Of a DNA stretch of 64,000 bases, positions 34,117-43,180 are shown in pieces (the stretch's first letter is position 1; each line of letters begins with the position of its first letter). Under the pieces are notes generated by a model that saw nothing but the letters and a program-made list of their open reading frames with translations, had not been told where the DNA came from and did not search any database. The stretch lies in the NCBI GenBank assembly GCA_036555705.1, contig DATBKT010000087.1:62001-126000 (forward strand), written 5' to 3'. A program made the position numbers and the translations under genes. This stretch comes from JARBAU01 sp029237525. GTDB taxonomy: Archaea; Thermoproteota; Nitrososphaeria; Nitrososphaerales; Nitrososphaeraceae.

Positions 34117-35514
34117 CTAGAATGAAGTGCATTCGCTCTTTAGCCATGTAGTCCTGTACTTATGGTCTAATAATTCGACTGAATATTCTTTAGCCAATTC
34201 CAATCTGATGGAATCTGCTTCTTTGAACTTTCGCTCTTTTCTTAGCTTCTCCCTGAGTTTAACCATGCTTTCAATCTGATTTCTATCTTCAGGATTTACC
34301 GAAGCAATTTTTAGGCCTAGCATGTTGAGTATTGTATGAATTGTTAGCTTTGCCTTAGAGGCGATTTCCTCATCCAAATCATCGGCAGTAACAGAATTAA
34401 CAAATTCATTGACAAATTTCATAAATTCTCTGATCGCTGAAGGTGTATCCAGATTGTTTTCCATAGCTCTATTAAACAGCCTTGATGTACTTGCGCATGA
34501 GTTCAATAATCTACCCTTATTATTAGATGAGCCTCCTTTCCAATCCTCCAACTCCCACACACATACTTCGATTTGCTTCCATTTCTGAGCAGCTTCCTTC
34601 AACAGCGAATCCTTATAGTCTAGAGGTTTCGTATATCTAACTGATAGACAAAATAGTCTAATAACGTTAGGTCCCCACTTTTGCAATGCTTCCTTTATCG
34701 GTACTATATTTCCTAGGGATTTTGACATCTTTTCTGAGTTGATCGTGACCATTCCAACATGCATCCATATTCTAGCGAATTTTTTCCCAGTATAAGATTC
34801 CGACTGAGCAATTTCATTTTCATGATGTGGGAATATGAGGTCGTTCCCTCCTCCATGAATTTCAATCGATTCGCCCAAATATTTCAACACCATTGCGGAA
34901 CATTCGATATGCCACCCAGGACGACCATTGCCCCAGGGACTAGTGAATGTGGGATAATCTGAATGAAATTTCCAAAGAGCGAAGTCAAGCGGATCTTCTT
35001 TTGAACTATCCACTTCAACACGTGAACCAGCTTCTAATTGTTCAGTGCTTTTTTTAGACAGACTACCATACTTCGCAAAAGACTTTACTCTAAAGTATAC
35101 CCCATTTGTGGAAATGTAAGCGTAATTTTTTTCTAACAATCCAGAAATTACTTGAACGATTTCGCTTATGTGCTCGGTTACGCGCGGATATAGGTTAGCC
35201 TCTGCGACGTTTAACGCGTGAAAGTCCTCAAAGTATAGTTGGATATACTTTTTCGCTAGTTCAATCGGGTCTATTCCTTCTATTCTTGCCCTGTTTATGA
35301 TCTTATCATCTACATCTGTAAAGTTTTGCACTAAGCATGTTGATACTCCCTTTGAGTTTAGAAACCTATGTAGCACATCAAAAACTACGATTGTTCTAGC
35401 ATGTCCTATATGAGATCTGTCATATACGGTAACTCCGCATACATATATCCGAACTACATTATGTTCTGTTGGTAGTTTATGGTATCCTTTTGTGAAAGTA
35501 TCGTAAATGTCCAC
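34117..35514 (-). CDS. cysS: Cysteinyl-tRNA synthetase
   Basis: This class I synthetase charges tRNA-Cys. The HIGH-type motif is 'SHIGHARTIV', and the adjacent Cys in 'YVCGVTVYD' is one zinc ligand. 'WHIECSAM' and 'IHGGGNDLIFPHHENEIAQSE' supply the other zinc and active-site residues. The KMSKS loop is 'EKMSKSLGN'. The 465 residues include the C-terminal DALR anticodon-binding domain. Its presence shows that this organism charges cysteine directly and need not rely on the SepRS/SepCysS route. Confidence 0.96.
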   Translation of the reverse strand: MDIYDTFTKGYHKLPTEHNVVRIYVCGVTVYDRSHIGHARTIVVFDVLHRFLNSKGVSTCLVQNFTDVDDKIINRARIEGIDPIELAKKYIQLYFEDFHALNVAEANLYPRVTEHISEIVQVISGLLEKNYAYISTNGVYFRVKSFAKYGSLSKKSTEQLEAGSRVEVDSSKEDPLDFALWKFHSDYPTFTSPWGNGRPGWHIECSAMVLKYLGESIEIHGGGNDLIFPHHENEIAQSESYTGKKFARIWMHVGMVTINSEKMSKSLGNIVPIKEALQKWGPNVIRLFCLSVRYTKPLDYKDSLLKEAAQKWKQIEVCVWELEDWKGGSSNNKGRLLNSCASTSRLFNRAMENNLDTPSAIREFMKFVNEFVNSVTADDLDEEIASKAKLTIHTILNMLGLKIASVNPEDRNQIESMVKLREKLRKERKFKEADSIRLELAKEYSVELLDHKYRTTWLKSECTSF

Positions 35515-35560
35515 AGATAATTTCCCCGTCTAGTTCGCTGTTAACTCAACGAGAGGGCAG

Positions 35561-35866
35561 TTAGACATCAACGTAGATGTCACCATTTCTTATTTCTACT
35601 CTGTAGGTGTTTAGCTTCACATCTTGTAAGAAGTCTAGCAATTCGCCTGTTCTAATATTATAATGCCATGAATGAAGGGGACATTCGACTACTTCTCCAT
35701 CAATCTTTCCTGGAGCTAAAGAGCCGTCCTGATGGCGGCAGAGAGCTTCTATCGCATAATAGTCATTATTGGTACGGAATAATGCAATTCTATTGCCTTT
35801 TATATTGATTTCTTTACCAGATCCAATCGAAATCTCCTTAACGTCTGCAACACGAGTCATTGTCAT
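35561..35866 (-). CDS. Rieske [2Fe-2S] ferredoxin-like protein
   Basis: The cluster-binding motifs are 'CRHQDGSL' and 'CPLHSWHYN' (C-x-H ... C-x2-H). This is a soluble Rieske ferredoxin of the NirD/BphF type, about 100 residues. I chose the ATG at 35866 because the family begins there. A TTG at 35938 would add a hydrophobic 24-residue extension and leave only 36 bp for the divergent promoters. Likely an electron carrier for an oxygenase or reductase; the partner is not visible here. Confidence 0.82.
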   Translation of the reverse strand: MTMTRVADVKEISIGSGKEINIKGNRIALFRTNNDYYAIEALCRHQDGSLAPGKIDGEVVECPLHSWHYNIRTGELLDFLQDVKLNTYRVEIRNGDIYVDV

Positions 35867-35974
35867 TTTTGGAATAACGTAATTTATGAAACCTACTGGA
35901 GTATAAATTGTTATGATATTCAAAATGTCTATTGCCAATCAAGGATACATTGTTTATCAATACGAGCATATTGG

Positions 35975-37228
35975 TTGCAGAAGAATGGATCATTCAAAAT
36001 GACCGGGATAATTGCTGATAAGAATCTAGCCCCTCAGGGAAAAGCATCATATGATTGGGCACGAGCTCATATGCAGATTTTTAATTCGATTATGGAAAAG
36101 TATCAAAGCAGTAAACCCCTACGAGGAATAAAGCTTGCATTCTGTCTCCACATTACAAAGGAAACCTCAGTGCTTGTTATGTCAGCACAAAAGCTAGGTG
36201 CAAAGATAGCAATTTGTTCCGCTAATCCATTATCGACCCAGGATGATATCGCAGCCTTTCTTTCTTCTAAGAATATACTGACATACGCCTGGAGAGGAGA
36301 ATCGGACAGCGAATACAGAGAATGTATTATGAAGGTCCTGCAATTTGGACCGAATATAGTGACCGATGACGGCGGCGACATGCACAACACTATTTTTCAG
36401 GTACCTTCTTTGAAAATATTAGGAGGGACTGAGGAAACTACTTCAGGTCTGGCCAGGCTTCGAATTCTACATTCTAGTGGGAAGCTCAATTACCCAGTAG
36501 TTGCTGTGAATGATGCAAGTACAAAGCACTTGTTCGACAATAGATACGGGACAGGACAAAGTGCTATAGATGGCCTATTAAGAGCAACTGGATTGTTATT
36601 AGCTGGTAAGCATGTCATAGTTTGTGGATATGGGTGGGTAGGAAAAGGCATCGCATCAAGAGCAAGAGGAATGGGGGCAATCGTTAGTGTAACAGAAGTA
36701 GACCCGTTGAGGGCAATGGAGGCTTCAATGGATGGTTACACTGTATCCAAGCTTTCGATTTGCGCAGGCTACGCTGATTTTATCATTACTTGTACTGGTC
36801 AGAAACACGTGATTAGTATCAGTGAAATTATAAAGATGAAAAGTGGTGTAATCCTTGCAAATGCAGGCCACTTTGACACTGAGATTGACATCCACTCCCT
36901 GCATAGTAAGGATAAATTTCCGATTCAAGTGAGACCCTACGTCGAGCAATTTACTATCCAACGTAAGCTTGTTTATTTAATTTCTCGCGGGAGAGTTTTG
37001 AATCTTGTTGGTTCAGAAGGCAGTCCACCTGAAGTCATGTCTTTGTCCTTTGCGAATCAACTTTTGTCAATTATATATATAGCTAAAAATTACAGTAAAA
37101 TGCTACCAGGCATATACTGTGTCCCTAAGGAGATCGATAATTATGTTGCAGAAGCAGCACTTAGAGGTATGAATATTGAAATTGACAAGCTAAGCAAGAT
37201 GCAACGGCGCTACATAGGCAGGCAATAG
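35975..37228 (+). CDS. Diverged adenosylhomocysteinase paralogue
   Basis: The whole SAH-hydrolase fold is present: 'CLHITKET', 'ANPLSTQDD', 'TDDGGDM', 'GGTEETTSGLARL', 'NDASTKHLFDN', the NAD loop 'GYGWVGKG', and 'NAGHFDTEID'. Compared with the copy at 6215 it has lost several otherwise conserved positions: the Cys of the CN-STQD segment is Ala, the 'AEGHPSEVM' segment reads 'SEGSPPEVM' (His to Ser), and 'EGRLVNL' reads 'RGRVLNL'. It probably hydrolyses an S-adenosylhomocysteine-like thioether, possibly not SAH itself. It is divergent from the Rieske gene and precedes metG. Confidence 0.88.
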   Translation: MQKNGSFKMTGIIADKNLAPQGKASYDWARAHMQIFNSIMEKYQSSKPLRGIKLAFCLHITKETSVLVMSAQKLGAKIAICSANPLSTQDDIAAFLSSKNILTYAWRGESDSEYRECIMKVLQFGPNIVTDDGGDMHNTIFQVPSLKILGGTEETTSGLARLRILHSSGKLNYPVVAVNDASTKHLFDNRYGTGQSAIDGLLRATGLLLAGKHVIVCGYGWVGKGIASRARGMGAIVSVTEVDPLRAMEASMDGYTVSKLSICAGYADFIITCTGQKHVISISEIIKMKSGVILANAGHFDTEIDIHSLHSKDKFPIQVRPYVEQFTIQRKLVYLISRGRVLNLVGSEGSPPEVMSLSFANQLLSIIYIAKNYSKMLPGIYCVPKEIDNYVAEAALRGMNIEIDKLSKMQRRYIGRQ

Positions 37229-37350
37229 AGGGTCTAACTAACTAAAATAGATGTGATCACTGTACCAAAGGAAGGGAAAAAAGAACTTGGAAATGAGAGA
37301 TAGACAACAATAATAAAGATAAATTATGACTTTTGATATATATTCGAGCA

Positions 37351-39018
37351 ATGCCTGAACTCAACACCATTACTAAAACAGTTATTGTCACAAGTGCGCT
37401 TCCTTACGCCAATGGACAAATACATCTTGGTCATATTGCCTCTACTTACTTACCAGCGGATATTTACACACGGTATATTCGTCTCTCAGGCTTGACAGTT
37501 TACCACGTCTGTGCGTCTGATGACTTTGGTACCCCAATTCTTATAAGATCTGAAAAGGAAAAAAAAACACCTAGTGATTATGTTTCCTATTGGAATCGAC
37601 GTGATCTGAAGGATTTTCAAAGCTTGGCCATTAATTTTGATCTCTTCTCGAGGACAAGCTCTCCTGAGAACAAGTCGTTGGTGCAGAGCATTTTTAACAA
37701 ACTCCAAAGTAATGGATATATTTATGAAAAGGAAGTCATTCAGCCTTTCTGCCCGGTTGATAAAAAATTCCTGCCTGACAGATTTGTGGTTGGAACATGC
37801 CCAAATTGTGGTGCTGAAGGCCAATATTCCGATCTGTGTGAAAACTGCGGTAAGGTACCTGAAGAAATTCTTGATCCAAAGTGTTGGATATGTGGATCAG
37901 TTCCTATAAAAAGATCAAGCAATCATTACTTCTTCCAGCTATCTAAATTCTCTGATAAGCTAAGAGATTGGCTAATTAAAAATTCAAATCTTCAAGAAGA
38001 TATTAAAAAATATGTTCTTAACTGGATTAATAATGGATTAGTCGATTGGGATATAACTAGGGATATAGAGTGGGGAATACCTATTCCGACTTCTGATGCA
38101 AACGGAAAGGTATTTTATGGATGGTTTGATAATCATATCTGCTACATCTCGTCATTATTAATACTCGCCGAAGAACATAAAAAAGACGGGAAACAACTTT
38201 GGAATGAGTCTGCTATATTTCATTTCATAGGAAAGGACATAGTATATCATCACTACCTTTTTCTCCCTGCAATTCGGCTAGGAATAGATCAGGAGTACAA
38301 GTTGCCAGATTATCTGCCTACTAGAGGCCATCTCCTTCTAAAGAATAAGAAACTATCAAAAAGCAGGAACTGGTATATCAGTATTGAAGATTTCACACAG
38401 CGCTTTGAAACCGATTATCTTAGATTCTATCTTGCATCAATAACTCCGTATTCGCAGGACGACGTAAATTTTGATTGGGATACTTTCCGTGAAAAGATCA
38501 ACAATGAATTAATTGCCAATGTAGGAAATTTCATAAACCGAACTCTAACTCTGATTCAGAATAATTTTGCGAGCTCAGTTCCAAAAATTTCAAAGTTGGA
38601 GAGTTACGATAACGAAGCAATTGATAGAATTCACACTATTGGAACAGAAGTTGGCACAAAGATAGAATCGAACCACCTAAACAGAGCACTCATGGATATC
38701 CTAGCATTTAGTTCATTTCTGAACTCATACTTTCAACACAAGAAACCCTGGAGCAGCTCCTCGGTAGATACAACGTTGTATATCTCTGTTAATGCTGTTA
38801 GAACGCTAGCAATTGTTCTGGCCCCATTCATCCCTAATTCTTCAGAGAAAATATGGTACCAACTCAAGCTAGGAGATAGTGTTCATAAACAGGAATGGTC
38901 AAGTAGTGGAGTTTTACGAATTGCGCCGGGTCATGTAATTGGGAAAATTGTACCACTTTTTAAAAAAATTGACAAAGAGACTATAGAAAAACTACAAATT
39001 GAAATGACGGGTAAATAG
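37351..39018 (+). CDS. metG: Methionyl-tRNA synthetase
   Basis: This class I synthetase charges initiator and elongator tRNA-Met. Motifs are 'LPYANGQIHLGHIAS' (HIGH), two zinc knuckles ('CPNCGAEG', 'CENCGK', 'CWICG'), 'FYGWFDNHICYISS' and the KMSKS loop in the variant 'KKLSKSRNW'. At about 555 residues it lacks the C-terminal EMAP-like tRNA-binding domain. I chose the ATG at 37351; an upstream TTG at 37333 is possible. An AATAAAGATAAATTA promoter element lies about 25-35 nt before. nadM follows after 9 bp. Confidence 0.95.
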   Translation: MPELNTITKTVIVTSALPYANGQIHLGHIASTYLPADIYTRYIRLSGLTVYHVCASDDFGTPILIRSEKEKKTPSDYVSYWNRRDLKDFQSLAINFDLFSRTSSPENKSLVQSIFNKLQSNGYIYEKEVIQPFCPVDKKFLPDRFVVGTCPNCGAEGQYSDLCENCGKVPEEILDPKCWICGSVPIKRSSNHYFFQLSKFSDKLRDWLIKNSNLQEDIKKYVLNWINNGLVDWDITRDIEWGIPIPTSDANGKVFYGWFDNHICYISSLLILAEEHKKDGKQLWNESAIFHFIGKDIVYHHYLFLPAIRLGIDQEYKLPDYLPTRGHLLLKNKKLSKSRNWYISIEDFTQRFETDYLRFYLASITPYSQDDVNFDWDTFREKINNELIANVGNFINRTLTLIQNNFASSVPKISKLESYDNEAIDRIHTIGTEVGTKIESNHLNRALMDILAFSSFLNSYFQHKKPWSSSSVDTTLYISVNAVRTLAIVLAPFIPNSSEKIWYQLKLGDSVHKQEWSSSGVLRIAPGHVIGKIVPLFKKIDKETIEKLQIEMTGK

Positions 39019-39027
39019 TAATTAGAT

Positions 39028-39576
39028 ATGAGACGTGGGCTCGTAATAGGCAGATTTCAACCTTTTCATTTAGGTCACCTTCATTTAGTGGAGAATGTTC
39101 TGGAGGAATGTCATGAGCTTATAATTGCAATCGGGAGTGCTCAATTCAACTACATTTATACCGATCCTTTTACTGCTGGCGAGAGAGTTTTGATGATCCA
39201 TTCGGCATTGTTGAAATCAGGTATAGCAGCAGAACGATTCTATATCATTCCAATTGTCAACGACGAAAATAATTCTACATGGTATGCTCATCTGAGATCA
39301 TTAGTTCCTGAGTTTCATGTCTTGTATACAGGTAACGAATTTGTAAAATGCTTAGTGAGAACTGCTGTTGATATTCAGACACCTAACTTTGAGAGAAAAC
39401 GGACATATAACGGTACAAAGATTAGAAACCTTATCTCGCGCGAGTTGCCATGGTGTCATTTAGTTCCTTCCAGTGTTGCGATACTAATGGAAAAGATGGA
39501 TGGTATAAACAGAATTCGAATTTTAAGCAAAGTAAAAAAGCGAAATGAACCTATGGTATATCCAAATGTGAAGTAA
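39028..39576 (+). CDS. nadM: Nicotinamide-nucleotide adenylyltransferase, archaeal NadM type
   Basis: NadM makes NAD from nicotinamide mononucleotide and ATP. The N-terminal 'GRFQPFHLGHLHLV' carries the nucleotidyltransferase HxGH motif. 'IGSAQFNYIYTDPFTAGERVLMI' and 'YNGTKIRNLI' (the ISGTxIR-like loop) are the archaeal family signatures. Length is 182 residues, normal for the family. It follows metG by 9 bp and is almost certainly co-transcribed with it. Confidence 0.93.
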   Translation: MRRGLVIGRFQPFHLGHLHLVENVLEECHELIIAIGSAQFNYIYTDPFTAGERVLMIHSALLKSGIAAERFYIIPIVNDENNSTWYAHLRSLVPEFHVLYTGNEFVKCLVRTAVDIQTPNFERKRTYNGTKIRNLISRELPWCHLVPSSVAILMEKMDGINRIRILSKVKKRNEPMVYPNVK

Positions 39577-39780
39577 TACAAAGATTGCACGATCAGTATC
39601 TAAAATGGCCGTATCTGAAAACAGACTTGATTGCTCGAAGCAAATATTTAATTTCAACTATTAATTAGAGTTAGACGTTATACTGGTTATGATTAGACCT
39701 ATAAAATTCGAATGATACATCAATTGAAGTGAGGTTGATCGGTTAAATCATCTGAGCATTAGTGATGGAGTGCTTTATCC

Positions 39781-40218
39781 CTAACGCTTCCTAATTAAAT
39801 TATTAGTGATGTATTCAATAATTTCTGCTAGTGGAGTTCCAGGACCGAAATTTCCCATTACCCCCTCCTTCTCTAAGAGTTTCTTATCTTGTTCTGGAAT
39901 TATGCCACCACCTACGAGCAAAATATCGTTGATCCCTTTTTCTCTAAGAAGACGTGCCACCCTCGAGAAAAGTACTAAGTGGGCCCCGTTCAGTAGGCTC
40001 ATTGCTACCGCGTCAACATCTTCTTCAATTGCAATCTTTGCAACTTGGCTTGGAGTACAAAATAAGCCTGAATATATCACTTCCATTCCAGCATCACGTA
40101 GCCCTCTACAAATAACGAGCGCTCCTCTATCGTGGCCGTCAAGGCCAAGTTTGGATACCAGAATTCTGATCGGCTTTTGTCTCTGTTGTTCAGATAGCAT
40201 CATATGAATTAGTTGCAC
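39781..40218 (-). CDS. mcmA2: Methylmalonyl-CoA mutase, cobalamin-binding subunit
   Basis: The 145-residue small subunit carries the B12-binding signature 'SKLGLDGHDRGALVICRGLRDAGMEVIY' (the D-x-H-x2-G base-off ligand) and 'LLVGGGIIPEQD'. It pairs with the catalytic subunit at 41260 to convert (R)-methylmalonyl-CoA to succinyl-CoA. It is divergent from meaB with 60 bp between them, so one control region drives the whole mutase module. This step belongs to the 3-hydroxypropionate/4-hydroxybutyrate CO2-fixation cycle of thaumarchaea. Confidence 0.94.
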   Translation of the reverse strand: MQLIHMMLSEQQRQKPIRILVSKLGLDGHDRGALVICRGLRDAGMEVIYSGLFCTPSQVAKIAIEEDVDAVAMSLLNGAHLVLFSRVARLLREKGINDILLVGGGIIPEQDKKLLEKEGVMGNFGPGTPLAEIIEYITNNLIRKR

Positions 40219-40278
40219 TAAGTATATTAGGTTTAAACCTCGTGATTTCTGAAACTGATTCCTATTCCCGTCCTATTT

Positions 40279-41259
40279 GTGAGCAAAAAGGTATTTAGAA
40301 TCTTCTTTCATGCATTAACTAGATTGCATTTAGCAGAAGGTATATCTAATTCGGATCCGAGATCATTAGCCCGGGCGATTTCAATAGTCGACAACAATGA
40401 GCCAGAGGCTCATGATTTAATCAAAGCAATATTCAATATGACTGGAGGCGCTAGGACTGTCGGATTTACTGGTCCGGCGGGGGCAGGCAAAAGCTCATTG
40501 ATAGGCAAATTAATCTCTTACTTCCAAGAATTAGGTCAAAAGATCGCGGTACTTGCAGTGGATCCTTCAAGCCCATTAACTGGTGGAGCCATTTTGGGGG
40601 ACAGAGTGAGAATGCAAGGGATCTCCGACGATGAGAATGTCTTCATGAGGAGCTTAGCCTCAAGAGGAGCATCTGGAGGCGTGTCAAAATCGCTTAGAAA
40701 TGTAATTAGGGTTTTAGATGCAGCCGGATACAAACTTGTACTTGTGGAAAGCGTTGGTGCAGGACAAGTAGAAGTAGATATAGCCAGCGTAGTCAATCTG
40801 ACGGTAGTGGTACTTAGTCCTCAAACTGGGGATAAGATCCAAGCTATTAAGGCAGGACTTAACGAGATTGGAGATTTGTATGTCGTTAACAAATCTGATT
40901 TAGACGGCTCGGCTACGTTATTCAATTCTATACTTGATCTTGTTGGCGATGTAGAAAGGAAGCCGATAGTTACAAGTACCTCAGTTAGGTCTGGGATGGG
41001 AATCAAAGAACTGGCTCTCACCATAACAAACTTGTTGAACTCAAAAAACATTAATTACAAAGCAAGGGAAAAAGTAATGCTGGAGTCTGAACTTAAAGAA
41101 ATGGTTATTGATATCCTCACTCAAAAGTTTTGTACAATGTTAGTGGGCAAGAAGGAAATGTACACTCAACTCATCGACGATCTTATTCACAGGCGAATTG
41201 ATCCTTTTCGAGCCGCAGAGTCTCTGGCAGACAGCCTAGTTGGAGTGCTGAGAAGTTAA
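40279..41259 (+). CDS. meaB: MeaB-type GTPase, methylmalonyl-CoA mutase chaperone
   Basis: This G3E-family GTPase loads and protects the adenosylcobalamin cofactor of methylmalonyl-CoA mutase. The P-loop is 'GFTGPAGAGKSSLIGKL'. 'VDPSSPLTGGAILGDRVRM' is a MeaB hallmark, 'VESVGAGQVEVDIA' forms switch II, and 'NKSD' is the base-specificity motif. Length is 326 residues, with a GTG start. Its stop is followed directly by the mutase ATG with no gap, which indicates coupled translation. Confidence 0.94.
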   Translation: MSKKVFRIFFHALTRLHLAEGISNSDPRSLARAISIVDNNEPEAHDLIKAIFNMTGGARTVGFTGPAGAGKSSLIGKLISYFQELGQKIAVLAVDPSSPLTGGAILGDRVRMQGISDDENVFMRSLASRGASGGVSKSLRNVIRVLDAAGYKLVLVESVGAGQVEVDIASVVNLTVVVLSPQTGDKIQAIKAGLNEIGDLYVVNKSDLDGSATLFNSILDLVGDVERKPIVTSTSVRSGMGIKELALTITNLLNSKNINYKAREKVMLESELKEMVIDILTQKFCTMLVGKKEMYTQLIDDLIHRRIDPFRAAESLADSLVGVLRS

Positions 41260-42843
41260 ATGAGCAAAGGAACGTTCAAAACGGATTCTGGAATACCAGT
41301 GAAAGAGGTCTATAATAAAGAAGATCTTCCTTCAAGTATCACAAATGACAGTCATCCCGGAATGATGTACTACTCCAGAGGAATTTACCCGAAAATGTAT
41401 CGAGAGAGGCTGTGGACGATGCGCCAGTATAGCGGGTTTGGAAGCGCAGAAGAGACGAACGAGCGATTCAGATTTTTGCTAGATCATGGCCAGACTGGAC
41501 TGTCACTGGCGTTTGACCTCCCAACACAGACCGGGCGAGATTCTGATGATTTGGCTGCAGAAGGCGAGGTTGGTCGGACTGGTGTTGCGATTAGCTCTAT
41601 TGATGATATGATGACTTGCTTTGATGCTATCCCTCTAGATAAGGTAAGTACTTCAATGACAATAAATTCTACAGCCGCGACCCTACTTTCGTTATATCTC
41701 GTAGTAGGAGAATCGCAAGGTGTTGCCCCCAGCCAATTGAGAGGAACGACACAAAATGACATCCTCAAAGAATACATAGCTAGAAATACCTATATTTATC
41801 CGCCAAAGCCGTCGATAAGACTAATCGGCGATATGATTCAATATTGCTCACAACATGTTCCGCTGTGGTACCCAATTAGCATTTCTGGATACCACATGAG
41901 GGAAGCTGGTGCTAATGCTGTTCAAGAATTGGCCTTTACGTTTGCTAATGCTATCGAATATATTAATACGTGTATAGAAAGGGGACTGAAAGTTGATCAG
42001 TTTGCTCCTAGACTATCATTCTTTTTCTGCTGTACAATGGAATTCTTCGAAGAAATAGCGAAATTCAGAGCAGCTAGACGGATTTATTCTAATATCATGA
42101 AAGAACGATACCATGCTGAAGACGACAAGTCTTTGCATTTAAGATTCCATGTACAAACAAGTGGCGAGTCTCTTACAGCTCAGCAAGTAGACAATAACAT
42201 AATAAGAGTTACTACTCAGGCAATGGCAGCAGTACTTGGAGGATGTCAATCACTTCATACCAATTCTAAAGATGAGGCCCTTGCTCTTCCTACCGAAGAG
42301 GCTGTCAAGATAGCTCTAAGAACACAACAGATTGTTGCAACTGAAACAGGTGTTACCAAGACCGTTGACCCAATAGGAGGCTCGTATTATGTAGAAAATC
42401 TAACTGCTGAGATCGAGGAACGTGTTTGGGATTATCTCAAAAAGATAGAACGAATGGGTGGGGCATTAGCTGCAGTTGAAAAAGGGTATTTTCAAGATGA
42501 AATAAGATCAAACGCCTACCTTCTTAAGGGCGAAATCGATCGCAACGAGCGTGTGATTGTAGGTGTAAACAAGTACCAGGATTCTTCAAATATCGAACCT
42601 AAATTAAACGTCGTGGATCCCGCAATCGAAGAGCGGCAAGTTAAGAGGCTGAGAGAATTTAAGAGCTCCAGGGACAGACTGAAGGTGGAAGAAGTCATGA
42701 ATAAACTAGTAGCTGTAGCCGAGGGTGAAGAAAATGTTATGCCGCATATAGTTAGCGCTATCAAGAATCGGGTGACGTTAGGAGAAATCAACAGTTCTTT
42801 TAAACAAGTGTTCGGTTCGTATCAGCCTCGAATTTCGTTTTAG
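41260..42843 (+). CDS. mcmA1: Methylmalonyl-CoA mutase, large catalytic subunit
   Basis: The subunit forms the TIM-barrel that binds the CoA substrate; the B12 domain is the separate mcmA2. Family segments include 'YSRGIYPKMYRERLWTMRQYSGFGSAEETNERF', 'GLSLAFDLPTQTGRDSD', 'SMTINSTAATLLSLYLVV', 'RGTTQNDILKEYIARNTYI', 'ISGYHMREAGANAVQELAFT' and 'HVQTSGESLTAQQ'. Length is 527 residues, as for archaeal split mutases. Its start abuts the meaB stop. Function: methylmalonyl-CoA to succinyl-CoA in the CO2-fixation cycle. Confidence 0.96.
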   Translation: MSKGTFKTDSGIPVKEVYNKEDLPSSITNDSHPGMMYYSRGIYPKMYRERLWTMRQYSGFGSAEETNERFRFLLDHGQTGLSLAFDLPTQTGRDSDDLAAEGEVGRTGVAISSIDDMMTCFDAIPLDKVSTSMTINSTAATLLSLYLVVGESQGVAPSQLRGTTQNDILKEYIARNTYIYPPKPSIRLIGDMIQYCSQHVPLWYPISISGYHMREAGANAVQELAFTFANAIEYINTCIERGLKVDQFAPRLSFFFCCTMEFFEEIAKFRAARRIYSNIMKERYHAEDDKSLHLRFHVQTSGESLTAQQVDNNIIRVTTQAMAAVLGGCQSLHTNSKDEALALPTEEAVKIALRTQQIVATETGVTKTVDPIGGSYYVENLTAEIEERVWDYLKKIERMGGALAAVEKGYFQDEIRSNAYLLKGEIDRNERVIVGVNKYQDSSNIEPKLNVVDPAIEERQVKRLREFKSSRDRLKVEEVMNKLVAVAEGEENVMPHIVSAIKNRVTLGEINSSFKQVFGSYQPRISF

Positions 42844-42947
42844 TCCTTCCGGATCCTAGCTCTGATTCATCGAAATTCAATCCATCACCAAAAAATTAGT
42901 GATCTAGAAGTTCAGAGGAAATTCTGAATATTTCGATTGACGTATTT

Positions 42948-43046
42948 TCAAATCCTATTTCGACTTCGTCTCTCTGCTTTGGCAAATTTCTTGCTCCCAC
43001 TACGTTTAGAATCTCGTGCGTGAGTCCTGGTGGATGGTTTTTTCAT
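42948..43046 (-). CDS. Possible tiny basic protein, 32 aa
   Basis: The frame starts MKKPSTRTHARDSKRSGS and encodes an Arg/Lys/Ser-rich peptide that would bind nucleic acid if made. The best evidence is a strong TATA box (AATATATAAG on the minus strand, 43070-43079) exactly 23 nt before the ATG. A second minus-strand frame across the same bases, without a clear start, reads as an acidic, normal-looking 40-odd residue peptide ending in SELLDH, so the correct frame is uncertain. The rest of 42844-43180 shows nothing else. Confidence 0.35.
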   Translation of the reverse strand: MKKPSTRTHARDSKRSGSKKFAKAERRSRNRI

Positions 43047-43069
43047 CTCCCTCGAATCAATACAATTGG

Positions 43070-43079
43070 CTTATATATT
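43070..43079 (-). promoter_or_regulatory. TATA box in the mcmA1-mce gap, minus strand
   Basis: AATATATAAG on the minus strand, 23 nt upstream of the ATG at 43046. It is one of the best TATA matches in the window and does not face any large gene on that strand until mcmA1's 3' end, so it implies a short transcript. Confidence 0.5.
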
Positions 43080-43180
43080 CTTCACCAATGGGACGGGATC
43101 TAGGATTTGATATACTTCGAACTATATGAACTTGCTTTGTGGTAGATTAATAAATTGGAGTAGAAGTCCACTACCCTAGT

